From positions 1 to 25,366 of the IMG/VR virus record IMGVR_UViG_3300027797_000126: a DNA stretch of 25,366 nt; one strand, given 5' to 3'. The notes beneath the pieces were generated by a model. It was not told where the DNA came from. It ran no database searches and saw nothing but the letters and a program-made list of their open reading frames with translations. Every line of letters starts with the position of its first letter. Position 1 is the stretch's first letter. This document shows positions 1-10,618 of this stretch, in pieces. The position numbers and the translations under genes were made by a program. Source of the DNA: a virus.

Positions 1-3000
1 CTAGAACCATCAGGTGAACCAACAATTTTATGTCCCCATTGAGCGCCGGCATATAAAGTTACAGATGATGTTGATTGTATTTTAAATAGTGTACTAGTAG
101 TGATTGTATAGGTAGTAGATGTTGTAGTTACAATTTGATTAATTTTATAAGCATAAACTGAGCCAGTGCTTGCTGCACCAGGAGCACCTATTAACATTAA
201 TGTTGATGTGGTAGCTGCACCTTGATTAATATAGATTGAATAACCAAATCTAGAATAATTTTCAGGATAAGGATTTGCTAATACAATTTCAACAACAGGG
301 TTAATTATTTGAAGGAAATCTTCTTGTCGACTATCAATTTTAACTAACCCTTCGAAAATATAGGGTCGGGCGTATCCGGTGCCAGTGCTAACAGTTAGTA
401 TATTTGTTCCTGTTGCTCTAACATAAGTTGCGTCCGGAGCACCTGTAACATATAATTTCTTTGCAATATCATATTGTAACGCATAACCAAATTGTGTAGA
501 ACTGGTAGCACTACAATAAGTCTTTTGACTACTATTTAAAATATAATCATACTTACGTGTCCAAGCACCATTCACTTTATTAAAAACTTTTACTCTACCT
601 TGCCCAAATGTATTATCAATTCGCCAACCTGGAGCAGATACTAACATTACAGGGCTGTCGTCTGATGCAAAGATTGATGTTCCAAATTGTTGTCCTGCTG
701 GAATATTAACTGTGTCGGAAACTTTTACTGAATAGTTTTTAATTTTTTCATAAACTTGCCATTTATTTTTAGTACCTTGATCTATCCAAACTTTATCACC
801 TGCATTTAATTTTAATAAATCAGTAACTGCTGCAAGGTCATCTAAATTGTTATACCTAGCTTCTTCAAATTTATATAATGTGCCATAGTTTAGTAATTCA
901 GCATTTTCTATACTAGCCAAATCACTAGCAACTGTAAATTGATTTATTGTAACAATGGAATTAACAATGTAAACACCATTCACTTGCTCGTTAAATCTTA
1001 CAATAGAAATAATATCACCTAGTTGAAGATTATGATGACTATCAGTTACAAATGTTATTTCACTGCCAGGAGCACTAACAAACACCCCGGTTATTTCTGC
1101 TAGTTGTTTAGTATATCTATATACTGTCCAATCGCCGTTTTCTTGAAACCCTAACCATATAGTATCACCGTGTTTAATTATAGAATTATTAGCAATATCT
1201 AATAAACTATTTTTATTATAAGCAGTAGATGTTACATCATCTGGTCTTACATAACCAGCAGTAGTTAATTTTAAATTATTATCTTCCCATGTACCGGCAT
1301 AAGATCCAATAGCAGTAGTAGGAGAAAAATCAACAGGTGTTAGTAGTAATGTCGAAGAAGTTATATAATTAATTAACGGTATACGATCAGCAGGAATTTT
1401 GTCTACAAATTTAACTATATATGGATTTTCTAAATACGTACCTTCCGTTAACTGGAATTCAATTTCATTTAATGTTTCAAAACTACCATAGTGTCCTATT
1501 CTAAATGCCCATTCTTCTTTAAATGATATCCCACTATTGTTTGTATATTCACTAGCTTTAGATAATTTGTTAAAGGCATTCTTAGTACCTTTATCTTTGA
1601 TCATACCTTGATAAAATTTATATTGACTAATAGGGTTAGTAAAAATATTATTTAAATATATTCTTGGAGTATATCCTGTTAAATGCTGTGCTAATTGTTG
1701 TTGATTAGCATCAAAATTATCAATATCAAGACTATAGAAGTCTTCAAATTGATTAATCTTGTAATCAAAATTAGGTAATAATTGAGGAATCGGTTTGCCT
1801 ATTAGCTGATCCCATTTTGTAAAATCAAATACCGCAGAAGAACTAATTTTTGCTAATGACTGGTAATATCTACCGTTGTATCTAACTACTATTCCTGGTA
1901 GGTATTTTGTATACGGGGTCCAATCAATAATTTCTACATTATCGTATACAAAGCCCGGGCTGAATAAATCCCCGTTCCAATTTTTGGTTCTAAATCCAGA
2001 AAATTTAATTCTTCTTTGTTTGTATCCAGTTTCGATATCATATATAGTATCATTAAATACTGTACGATTATTGAATACCATACCATGTTCTTTTTGTATA
2101 GAATTTAATATAGCAAAAAACAATCCCTCGTTGTCATCTCTAGTTTTAATAGTACAAATTGCATCTTCTCTAACCATGGTAAATTTATCAATAGGATAAG
2201 GTTTACCATCTGCTTTTAATAAGCTATATTGATATTTTCCTGTAGAAATATTATCTACTATTGAATTAGGAAAATTATATTTGATATAATTTGCAAAAGG
2301 ACTTAGTGTAATTAGATTGCCATCTGCCCAATTCTGTGTAGTCCAATATAAAAATTCTTTACCTGTAAATTTCCAATCTAACATTTCATTTAAATCAGTA
2401 TTAAACTCGTCAAATATAAATCCCTGAGTTTCTAAATATGCTCCATATCCTAGAATGATATCATAAACTTCTTGAATTGTAGTAAGTTCTGATCCATATG
2501 GAACTTGTATTACTTTATTTGAAAAATTGGATGGAGATTGCACCGTAGCTCCGCCCTTGACAGGTAATTCTGAAAGAATTTGAAATAGTGTGCTGTCAAA
2601 CGTAGAGGTTGCATTATGGCCTATTTTAACTCTATAAAATTTATTATTATATCGTAGCAACTGACCTTGTTTATAATATCGATTTGTTACGGATTCTGCT
2701 GAAGTAGTATCATTAGAACTTAATCCTTTGTTCCCGGTGTTGTTAACAATATTTGACCATTCAGTAAATGATTCTGATACTCCGCCGACTTTAACTACTC
2801 CTGCCGACATAGAAACTATAGGCTGTAATATTTCAAAATAGGGGTTATCTATATCGTATCCTTTGATAACAAAGTTTCCGTTAGATCGTTGTATAATAAT
2901 TCCAGAAATTCTAGCAGTCTTAACAGGGTTACTTACATTTAATATTAGCGAATAATCTTCAGATGGTAAAATGACTCCGGGGCTAGTTGACGTTGGATCT

Positions 3001-6000
3001 ACTGAATCAATAATAATTTGTAGTTTTTCTTTACTAACAAACCCACCAACTTTATGAAAAAGATTAAAATTTAAATATTTAAAATCTTGTCTTAATTTTG
3101 TAATATAATTTTGATCTCGTTGTCTGCCTTTTTCTATTATATACGAACCAAATCCCGATATTTGATTGTTGTCCTCCCCTTCAATTACTAATTTTCTAGG
3201 ATCTAGATATAGGTCATCTTCCTTGTAAGTAACCTGCCCTATAACATTAATAATTGATCTACTAACATCATATAGATTAGAACAAAATGTGGAAGGATTA
3301 AGCAATGCTGCTGCTGCAAGGACCGAAAATCTAGACTGGCTGCTTTGTCTCCATGCATTTTCAGCAGGACCATAATCACCAAATTTCCATTTTTCTTTTC
3401 TAGTTTGATATGAAGTCTCAGATATTAAAAATGTATTAGGAGTTTTTAAATTTCCAGTATTATCAACCGGAATGATAGATAATAAATTGGGCCTTTTATA
3501 ATCTTCAAAGTATACATTTTCGCCTCTTGAATACCCATTTCTTAAGTCTGTCCACATAAGGGTGTTGCTAGAAGTATAAGGACCGACTCCGTAGTATGTT
3601 TTCCACCAGCTAGGTAGTATAGCATATCCCAACATTTCCCAAGGGCGAATGTCTGGTCGAGTAGTGTCATAAAAATGCAAAAATAATGCCTTCCATGATC
3701 CTGATATAGGTTTACCAAATACTGTGTCAATGCTGCCTGTGTAATTCCAAGTTTTTGGATTTGCATCATTAAATGTACTATTAGTAGTTGTATCAATTCC
3801 GTATTGGGCTGTCCAGCGGGAGAAATCACTTATGAGTATACTTGTTAAATCAGGAATTGTATATTGTTTTTTTCTAAATGCACCTGGCGCAAATCCTATA
3901 ACATCAAACAGATTTTTTTTATATAAAACTTTTATATTATTAAAAATTCGAGTTTCAAATTCAATTATAATATTATCTCTATAATCATTATAAGCAGTGG
4001 TTATACTTCCATCGTGTCCTAAAATTAAGTTTACTGGACCAGAAACCGCGCTAGTATCAGAAAATATTTCTGGTTTAGAAGATGGCCATAATCCTAATTT
4101 ACTAGGAGTTGGAGGGATATAACATCCCAAAGTATTTGTATAACAATTTATTTCTATTACGTCATTAATTTCTAATAATGTTAATAGTGTTATAGACCCA
4201 TCAATGTAGTTAAATGTATAATCAGAATTATGAATTAATTGTATACCATTTAGATATATAATAACTGACTGGAAACTTAATCGAGTTAAATCAAAGTCAA
4301 AACCAATTGGATACTCGATATTAAAAACATCCGTTACTTTAAATGTTCGAACTGTCTTGTTCTGCCCATATCCTATCATATCAGATCTTTGATACATAGA
4401 TTTAATATCTTTAGAAATATTTAATTCTGTTAAGATTAAATCCACCGCAGCAGAAGGAGTCATTGAACTATCAACTTTTCCTGCAAGTCTTAAGAAATTC
4501 ATCTTAAATTGTCCGTAATCATTGCCAGCGTTTCTTAACGCATCAACTACATTATGTTCTTTTTTTCCAAAGAAAATCTGTGCAAAAGAGATAGGATTGG
4601 CGTTGATTACTAATTTAGATCCATACTTAGAATACCCTGTAAGATCTCTTAAATTATTTCCTGTGTATGTAGGAGTTTTCTCAATCATAGTAGATAAATG
4701 ATCTCCTAATTCACTAAGTGTGAGACTTTCAGAAGAACCATTTAATGGATTGTTTGTCAATCCTATTGGTGTTTCATAATATCCATTATTGTTAGGAACT
4801 TGATTAGTTTCTATTTTTAATAAGACGACATCGTTTTCTGCCAACACAGGAGCAGTTGTTAAATTAATCTTTCCAGAGGTAATAGTTGCAGTTGCAGAAA
4901 CTTTTATATTGTTTACATAAACAGTTGCTGTTAAATTAGTATCTATAGGAGAATTTAAACATGTCACTGTTATTGTATTTGTATTTGAGAGAACTACTTG
5001 ATTTTCTAATATTGGAATTCTATAATTTACAGATTCGGCCCAAACATTAACTAATGTATTATTTAATTTTAAATAAGTTATTGATGACGAGATAGTTCTA
5101 CTTACATTGTTATTGATCAATGTAATAACGTCTGTCATAAAATAATTCTTAAACAAATAGCTACCGGACCCAATAGTATTTTGATACTTTAACGGAAATC
5201 CTAAAATTTTGTCATTTGTGCCACTGCCTATATCATACCCAAAAATTTGATTACCAATAAAGTTATTTGCCTCTTGGTTATTAGTGTAACTAATTCCGTC
5301 ATTAGTAAACAAATCAAACAACGGAGGTTGATTTAATTTATTGTGTTGTTGAGCATAAATCCATTTTCTTGTAGATGTAGAAAAGAACCAACTTGTTCCA
5401 TAATATTCTATTCCTAGATTTATACTTACTGAATTCATATCTACTGGATTTACATCAGAAGCCGGTATAAGGTGCAATACCGGAGTTGAGCCAGTTATAT
5501 TAAAATTAACCTGAAATATTTTACCTCTAACATCTAAGTCAGTATCTGCATTAAAAATAACTCTATGACCTTGTTGCAATAAAATTCCATCAATATGATA
5601 ACCATAGCTGCCTTCAACTTCGGTAAATGCATTGGCAGTACTATTGTCAATTAAATCAACATTTTTAATTCCAGTTATTCCAAAATTATATAATTTTAAA
5701 TTTGGTCTAAATTCAATAATAGGGCGAGATGCTCTAGCAGCTAGTGGATATATAACTGAAATTTTATTAATCTCAGATGAAATTCTAATAATCTCTTTAT
5801 GGAACCATCTATTATAACGTGACCACGGATTTAAATCAGAACTTGCTCTATTAACAGTAATGTAATCAGGAATTAACGGTAATCTATTGTCACCGTCAAA
5901 AGAAAATTCATCAAATTTAACAGCGTCAAATGTTTCATTATAAACTGTAGAAATTCTATCATACGAATTTAGTAAATTAATATTAATCAATTTAATAGAT

Positions 6001-6563
6001 TCTCCTACTCCTTCAACTATATATGTTACTCCGGCAACTTCAATTTGCATGCCGTTGCTTAATTGGTATCCATTTTCCATTGTATATGTAGGATAGCCAT
6101 TAATAGCATTTATTGTTGCGGTCGTTAACACAATTAAATCTGGACCAGTTGGCAACCAATAGTAGTCTGTAAAGTTTATTAGTTTATCCCAATTAATCAA
6201 CGGATCATAAGAATAAAATTTTGAATTAAAAGTAGCATCAAGATTAGAATTTTTACCACCTTGACTGGCAATTTCATTAATTAAATCATCATAAGAAACA
6301 ACATCAGTTATGTTGTTATTTCCATCTTTAAAAATTAACGCAGGTTCTAAACTATAATTATTTCTTAACGATGAAGTTTCATTAAGATAAAAATCTGTAC
6401 TGGGATTATAATTAGGAGTTATTTTAGATCCTACAAATCCATCAAGTCTTTCTACTTCGGGCGTTTGAATAAATTGATCAATTGTGCTAGATAAAAATTT
6501 AGAGTTTTTATCAGTCCGTAGATATTCTGGTAATAGATTGACTGATTTTTTAATTGCCGCCAT
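1..6563 (-). CDS. Giant baseplate-associated structural protein, C-terminus beyond window
   Basis: The frame is open without a stop from the ATG at 6563 down to the left edge (at least 2187 codons), starting one base after the gp6 stop, so translation is probably coupled. The N-terminus reads MAAIKKSVNLLPEYLR. From memory this resembles the large structural protein that follows gp6 in marine T4-like phages, the position of the wedge protein gp7 in T4. Two modules resemble carbohydrate-binding family 5/12: residues about 1289-1327 (QGQLLRYNNKFYRV) and 1548-1587 (WTPYTKYLPGIVVRYNGRYY, ending FTKWDQL). From about residue 1955 there are FG-GAP (integrin-type propeller) repeats: QFGTSIF, QFGYAL, RFGYSIY and QWGHKI at residues about 1960, 2025, 2106 and 2176, with SAPG, TGAPDA and IGAPGA in the first three blades. 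I infer a wedge or peripheral baseplate protein with surface-binding modules. The gp7 equivalence is positional only. Confidence 0.85.
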   Translation of the reverse strand, partial: MAAIKKSVNLLPEYLRTDKNSKFLSSTIDQFIQTPEVERLDGFVGSKITPNYNPSTDFYLNETSSLRNNYSLEPALIFKDGNNNITDVVSYDDLINEIASQGGKNSNLDATFNSKFYSYDPLINWDKLINFTDYYWLPTGPDLIVLTTATINAINGYPTYTMENGYQLSNGMQIEVAGVTYIVEGVGESIKLININLLNSYDRISTVYNETFDAVKFDEFSFDGDNRLPLIPDYITVNRASSDLNPWSRYNRWFHKEIIRISSEINKISVIYPLAARASRPIIEFRPNLKLYNFGITGIKNVDLIDNSTANAFTEVEGSYGYHIDGILLQQGHRVIFNADTDLDVRGKIFQVNFNITGSTPVLHLIPASDVNPVDMNSVSINLGIEYYGTSWFFSTSTRKWIYAQQHNKLNQPPLFDLFTNDGISYTNNQEANNFIGNQIFGYDIGSGTNDKILGFPLKYQNTIGSGSYLFKNYFMTDVITLINNNVSRTISSSITYLKLNNTLVNVWAESVNYRIPILENQVVLSNTNTITVTCLNSPIDTNLTATVYVNNIKVSATATITSGKINLTTAPVLAENDVVLLKIETNQVPNNNGYYETPIGLTNNPLNGSSESLTLSELGDHLSTMIEKTPTYTGNNLRDLTGYSKYGSKLVINANPISFAQIFFGKKEHNVVDALRNAGNDYGQFKMNFLRLAGKVDSSMTPSAAVDLILTELNISKDIKSMYQRSDMIGYGQNKTVRTFKVTDVFNIEYPIGFDFDLTRLSFQSVIIYLNGIQLIHNSDYTFNYIDGSITLLTLLEINDVIEINCYTNTLGCYIPPTPSKLGLWPSSKPEIFSDTSAVSGPVNLILGHDGSITTAYNDYRDNIIIEFETRIFNNIKVLYKKNLFDVIGFAPGAFRKKQYTIPDLTSILISDFSRWTAQYGIDTTTNSTFNDANPKTWNYTGSIDTVFGKPISGSWKALFLHFYDTTRPDIRPWEMLGYAILPSWWKTYYGVGPYTSSNTLMWTDLRNGYSRGENVYFEDYKRPNLLSIIPVDNTGNLKTPNTFLISETSYQTRKEKWKFGDYGPAENAWRQSSQSRFSVLAAAALLNPSTFCSNLYDVSRSIINVIGQVTYKEDDLYLDPRKLVIEGEDNNQISGFGSYIIEKGRQRDQNYITKLRQDFKYLNFNLFHKVGGFVSKEKLQIIIDSVDPTSTSPGVILPSEDYSLILNVSNPVKTARISGIIIQRSNGNFVIKGYDIDNPYFEILQPIVSMSAGVVKVGGVSESFTEWSNIVNNTGNKGLSSNDTTSAESVTNRYYKQGQLLRYNNKFYRVKIGHNATSTFDSTLFQILSELPVKGGATVQSPSNFSNKVIQVPYGSELTTIQEVYDIILGYGAYLETQGFIFDEFNTDLNEMLDWKFTGKEFLYWTTQNWADGNLITLSPFANYIKYNFPNSIVDNISTGKYQYSLLKADGKPYPIDKFTMVREDAICTIKTRDDNEGLFFAILNSIQKEHGMVFNNRTVFNDTIYDIETGYKQRRIKFSGFRTKNWNGDLFSPGFVYDNVEIIDWTPYTKYLPGIVVRYNGRYYQSLAKISSSAVFDFTKWDQLIGKPIPQLLPNFDYKINQFEDFYSLDIDNFDANQQQLAQHLTGYTPRIYLNNIFTNPISQYKFYQGMIKDKGTKNAFNKLSKASEYTNNSGISFKEEWAFRIGHYGSFETLNEIEFQLTEGTYLENPYIVKFVDKIPADRIPLINYITSSTLLLTPVDFSPTTAIGSYAGTWEDNNLKLTTAGYVRPDDVTSTAYNKNSLLDIANNSIIKHGDTIWLGFQENGDWTVYRYTKQLAEITGVFVSAPGSEITFVTDSHHNLQLGDIISIVRFNEQVNGVYIVNSIVTINQFTVASDLASIENAELLNYGTLYKFEEARYNNLDDLAAVTDLLKLNAGDKVWIDQGTKNKWQVYEKIKNYSVKVSDTVNIPAGQQFGTSIFASDDSPVMLVSAPGWRIDNTFGQGRVKVFNKVNGAWTRKYDYILNSSQKTYCSATSSTQFGYALQYDIAKKLYVTGAPDATYVRATGTNILTVSTGTGYARPYIFEGLVKIDSRQEDFLQIINPVVEIVLANPYPENYSRFGYSIYINQGAATTSTLMLIGAPGAASTGSVYAYKINQIVTTTSTTYTITTSTLFKIQSTSSVTLYAGAQWGHKIVGSPDGS

Positions 6564-6564
6564 G

Positions 6565-9500
6565 TTAGGTTCCACTAGTTGTAACAATGTCTGACGTTGA
6601 TTTTAACTGTGATGCAGTTATAGCATCAATTATTTCTATGTCTGAAATGCTTGCACCATTTATAAAAATTTCATTTGATTGACACGCCACTTCATATAAA
6701 CTTCCAAAGTTGCCAACACTCTTAGGTGTAACAACAAAGTTAGTTATGTCAGGAGTTAGTTGATTCATTACATAAGTTGACAATTCACTAAAATAGAATG
6801 ATTGTCCAAACTCCCAATTTTCTAATGCAAAAAATTCATTAATTGCAGTTAATATTCTAGTTTTTAAATCATTATCTGTAGTAGGTTTTTCAGAATTCCT
6901 TACCGCTTTAAATTTAGCTTGCAGACCTGTAGCAGCATTGGTTCCGAATAGTACCTTATATTTTACAGAATGAAAAATAATCTCATCACTAATAGATTTA
7001 ATTGGTTCTAAATTTGCAGAATAGTTTTGTTCTAAACTGTAACTAGTAGGAGGCAATGGTTCCGTAGCAATATTATTCAATAACCAACTTCTTATAGCAT
7101 TATCATAGTCAGTAGTTAACACAAAGATGTCAATAATATTAGACTTGCTAGGATCAATACGTCTATTACTTCCACTGTTATGTACATAATGGAAATTTAA
7201 ATTGCTACGACCGGGTCTTACAAAATATTGATCTGTATATATTAGTTGCTGAGTTAACGCTGACCAATATTTTACAATCTGTAATGTAGAATTGTAAAAA
7301 TAAAATAAGTCTCCATCACTTACCAAATTTGTAGTTTTATAAATAAAAAAATCATTTTCAGTATCGAACGGAATAATACCAGTTGTAGGAACATATCTTA
7401 GTCCATCACTTAATCTTTTAAAATAAACAAAATTAATTTTGTGTTTGATTGAAGATATCTCTTCTTCGTATAATGGATTAACGATTGTGTTAAATGATTC
7501 AGGATCTTCTAATTGACCTGTATTATTATAATCATAAAAACTTACTTTAACTTTTTTAGGTTCAACATATCCATCATTCTCAATTACAGGCCCATCAATC
7601 TGCCATGCATAATTAGAAGAAAGTTTTCCTGAAAAACTATTTCCTGATAACCAAACTCCGGATACTTTTCTAAATACACTGTTAGTTGTAATATTAACGT
7701 AATAATCACCAGTATTACCTTGTGCAACTGCCGGATTAGTTGTACCGCTAAGCCACTGACGAGTTGATTTAGGTTCGGCATTCACTGCAAGAATATCAAT
7801 CTTATCTTTAATTACAGAGTTATTAGTAAAATCATAATTAACGGAATCATTATCTATATAAAACGCTGTTTCAGCTGCACTTTCAAATATATAGTATAAA
7901 TTTCTATATCTTACTTTATAATTTTTACCGGTCCATATAAAAGCAATTATCCAACTAGAATCTAATCCAATATCTTCTATACTACCTTGATTTCCTAAAT
8001 TAAATGAATTAGTTAAATTTAAATTAGAATTTAAAATTATATCCCAAGATCTAGTATCATTAGAAATAGTTAAACCAAAATTTAACTGATTTGTACATAA
8101 ATTTGCAATTTCGTTTTCAATTGGATAGTTTAAAATTTGATTATATTTAGGAATAACTTCAACAGGCACTGCTCCTTGCGGAACACGGTTAGAAAATATT
8201 ACAGGTCCAGTTCCATCATCTAATGTTCCTACACCACTATTTGACCCATCGCCTATAATTTGATAAACGGTTGACCACATATAATCTCTACCACCGTCTG
8301 GGATAATTCCAGTAGTAGGAATTGAAACTAAGTTGTTGTTAAGATCAAAATACTTTCCAGTGGTGGGATTAAATTTAACTAACGCTCCCGGAATTAAATA
8401 TCTTAAATTATATTCTGAATAATTTCCTAATACCATGGCTCCAGAAATATTAGAAAAATATCCTCGACTTTGCCCGGGGGTTTTATTAACTTCATTCCAG
8501 GTTAATAGGAGCGATGTTAAACTAAGATTTTCATATTTTTCAATGTAAAAAGAACGCAGACCTGCAGACCGAATTATAGGAGCGAGAGAATTTTTAATAG
8601 TAGCAACAACTTGATTTCTATTTGTAAATTCAAATTCAAAATATTCTTCAGTCTCTTCTTGATATAAAATTCCATCGGCAGCAAATATATTAGTTTTACT
8701 ATACCCGCCTGTTACATCTGATATATCAAAATATTTACTTAGGCCACTACTTACCCTATTAACACTTTTAATTTTTAAAATGTTAGTACCAGCACTTAAC
8801 GGAGCAATATTATAATCTTCTCCGGTAACCATTCTATTTTGCAAATAATAATTTTGTGGAGCCTTTGTTTGAATACTTGCATTGCTTTCTGCACCGGAAC
8901 TATTGCTAACTGTATATTGCAAACTTAACGTCATTTGCAGTGTATGCAATTGCCCTATTCCGTTTATATAAGGAACTTGGATAACAATTCCACTCATCTG
9001 CTCAGGTTTAATAATATAGGAGTTTCCATTACTCTGTCTATAGAATAATCTAAAATTACCCTTGGGCAAATTACCAAATACGCCATCTGCAAAATTTAAA
9101 TCAATCTGATCATTTTCTCTAGGAGTAATTGCATATATAGTTCTTAAACTTTTATTGAGACTATTATAAATTACATTGTTGCTATTGTTAATTGTTGGAA
9201 CATCTGTCCACAGTGTTGAAAAGTTTCCATTCTTATCTAATTGCCATAACCAAACATCTGTATCATTAATATCGGGAGTATTAATTCCCACGATCTCGTT
9301 CGGAACAGGATTATCTAATGTAAACTGGACCATACTTAGCGATCCTTGCTTAAACATTGTAAAGAATCCTGTATCAGCACTGCCAGATCCTTGATTATCA
9401 TTCTTATATACAAAACTAAATTTGTTTGCAGGTTCGGGCGCAGACTCGTATACAAAAGTTTTTTCAACAAACGTGCAAGGTACAACTTCAAATCCCATTT

Positions 9501-10116
9501 GTACTCCATCAATGCTTTTATTGTAATTAAACAACGGCACATCAAGAGTTGCTCCATTAAAATAATATTGTTCAGTTAATATACCATCAAGTGTTTGACG
9601 ATCTGCAGGGTTTCCAAAATTAGAACTCATTGCCGAATTCATAATATTAATAAATTGTTGATACCAGTTAAGATTTGTAGAATCATTCCAACCAATAGTA
9701 GTATTGGCTAAATTATTACCATTAGAATCAATAATACTGTCAGTTGTAGAAATTGCGGTGACTTTTAAAAAGCCGCTTGCAGGAATATTACGTTTAGCAC
9801 GATAGCTAATTAGTTGTGCTAACCGTAATATACTATCTCGACGTTGGGCAGTTTCTAAGAAGTTCTCACGAGCATTTAAGTCAATACGGAAACTTAGGTT
9901 CTGTCCTAGGTATGCAATAAGATCAATAAGAGCAACGTATTCACTACTGTCAATAAAATCATTAAAATCTTCAGGATATGTTTCCTGAAGGTAAGAAATC
10001 ATAGTACGTCTTAAAGTTTCAAAATCATAAGATTTGAAATCAGCATTACGAAAAGATTGATATATTTTTTTCCAATCTTCGCCGACAAGCAGTTGAGTGT
10101 TAGTTGCAGGGATCAT
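6565..10116 (-). CDS. 6: Baseplate wedge protein gp6 (enlarged)
   Basis: This 1183-residue protein matches the T4 gp6 family, which forms the dimeric ring of the baseplate wedges around the hub. The N-terminal 120 residues (DWKKIYQSFRNADFKSYDF, then DLIAYLGQNLSFRIDLNARE and YRAKRNIPASG) are the family signature as I know it. The C-terminal 130 residues (ENWEFGQSFYFSELSTYV, then DITNFV) are the wedge-type end. T4 gp6 is about 660 residues, so some 500 residues are extra. Around residues 790-830 a segment (GNTGDYYVNITTNSVFRK, then GVWLSG) resembles the short Gly/Asp-Tyr motif of phage fibre proteins. It lies between gp25 and the giant gene, as expected for the baseplate operon. The start ATG has only a purine-poor leader and no clear Shine-Dalgarno sequence. 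Confidence 0.9.
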   Translation of the reverse strand: MIPATNTQLLVGEDWKKIYQSFRNADFKSYDFETLRRTMISYLQETYPEDFNDFIDSSEYVALIDLIAYLGQNLSFRIDLNARENFLETAQRRDSILRLAQLISYRAKRNIPASGFLKVTAISTTDSIIDSNGNNLANTTIGWNDSTNLNWYQQFINIMNSAMSSNFGNPADRQTLDGILTEQYYFNGATLDVPLFNYNKSIDGVQMGFEVVPCTFVEKTFVYESAPEPANKFSFVYKNDNQGSGSADTGFFTMFKQGSLSMVQFTLDNPVPNEIVGINTPDINDTDVWLWQLDKNGNFSTLWTDVPTINNSNNVIYNSLNKSLRTIYAITPRENDQIDLNFADGVFGNLPKGNFRLFYRQSNGNSYIIKPEQMSGIVIQVPYINGIGQLHTLQMTLSLQYTVSNSSGAESNASIQTKAPQNYYLQNRMVTGEDYNIAPLSAGTNILKIKSVNRVSSGLSKYFDISDVTGGYSKTNIFAADGILYQEETEEYFEFEFTNRNQVVATIKNSLAPIIRSAGLRSFYIEKYENLSLTSLLLTWNEVNKTPGQSRGYFSNISGAMVLGNYSEYNLRYLIPGALVKFNPTTGKYFDLNNNLVSIPTTGIIPDGGRDYMWSTVYQIIGDGSNSGVGTLDDGTGPVIFSNRVPQGAVPVEVIPKYNQILNYPIENEIANLCTNQLNFGLTISNDTRSWDIILNSNLNLTNSFNLGNQGSIEDIGLDSSWIIAFIWTGKNYKVRYRNLYYIFESAAETAFYIDNDSVNYDFTNNSVIKDKIDILAVNAEPKSTRQWLSGTTNPAVAQGNTGDYYVNITTNSVFRKVSGVWLSGNSFSGKLSSNYAWQIDGPVIENDGYVEPKKVKVSFYDYNNTGQLEDPESFNTIVNPLYEEEISSIKHKINFVYFKRLSDGLRYVPTTGIIPFDTENDFFIYKTTNLVSDGDLFYFYNSTLQIVKYWSALTQQLIYTDQYFVRPGRSNLNFHYVHNSGSNRRIDPSKSNIIDIFVLTTDYDNAIRSWLLNNIATEPLPPTSYSLEQNYSANLEPIKSISDEIIFHSVKYKVLFGTNAATGLQAKFKAVRNSEKPTTDNDLKTRILTAINEFFALENWEFGQSFYFSELSTYVMNQLTPDITNFVVTPKSVGNFGSLYEVACQSNEIFINGASISDIEIIDAITASQLKSTSDIVTTSGT

Positions 10117-10134
10117 ATTTTTTTCTATATACTG

Positions 10135-10142
10135 TATTTATT
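10135..10142 (-). promoter_or_regulatory. Possible late-promoter box before gp6
   Basis: On the minus strand the bases read AATAAATA, seven of eight matching the T4 late -10 box TATAAATA. The box lies about 18 bases before the gp6 start in the 46-base gap after gp25, the widest gap in the operon. AT-rich sequence gives such matches by chance, so this is weak. Confidence 0.3.
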
Positions 10143-10162
10143 GTAAAAATTAAATGCATATA

Positions 10163-10600
10163 TTATTGTAACGATAGACCAATTTTTTGATCAAACGTTA
10201 ATTTTATTACTTCTGATTGATCAGTATTCTTCATTACTAAAATGATATCAATTACATACCCTTGCTCATACTCGTTAATTTGAATTTGAGTAGTATATAC
10301 TCTTGGATCAAACGTGCAAATTTCTTCAATATCTTTAGTTAGTGCATTTCTAACTTGTAATGTTAACGGCTCCATTAATATATCCCAAATAATTGTACCA
10401 AATTTAGGATTCATCACTCGTTGGCCTTTCCGTGTATTTAAATGATTAAGAATATTTTGTTTTATTAAATTAAAATCATAGAGAGTAGATCCTCGATTGT
10501 CGGGATTAACGGTACTAAATCCTTTATAATAGTGTGTCAACTTATTAGTATGTTGACTATTATAATTTGTAGGATTAATCTCTAAGTTTTTATAAGGCAT
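10163..10600 (-). CDS. 25: Baseplate wedge protein gp25
   Basis: The 145-residue protein belongs to the gp25/TssE family of baseplate wedge proteins, which starts sheath assembly and contacts gp6 and gp53. The typical core is visible: NILNHLNTRKGQRVMNPKFG at about residues 50-70 (the family R-x-G-x-R-x-x-x-P-x-F-G motif), then a stretch predicted to form the wedge helix (EPLTLQVRNALTKDIEEIC) and a final beta region (YVIDIILVMKNT). The length is close to that of T4 gp25 (132). It sits between gp5 and gp6, 18 bases after gp5. The ATG is preceded by a short AT-rich leader. Confidence 0.93.
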   Translation of the reverse strand: MPYKNLEINPTNYNSQHTNKLTHYYKGFSTVNPDNRGSTLYDFNLIKQNILNHLNTRKGQRVMNPKFGTIIWDILMEPLTLQVRNALTKDIEEICTFDPRVYTTQIQINEYEQGYVIDIILVMKNTDQSEVIKLTFDQKIGLSLQ

Positions 10601-10618
10601 GATATATTTATTACTACA

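Noticed and set aside
1876-5817. Small plus- and minus-strand open frames within the first 6.5 kb
   Set aside because: They are shadows of the long minus-strand gene, without family likeness or ribosome sites.
10605-10612. Late box AATAAATA (minus strand) before gp25
   Set aside because: Only four bases separate it from the ATG, leaving no room for a leader.
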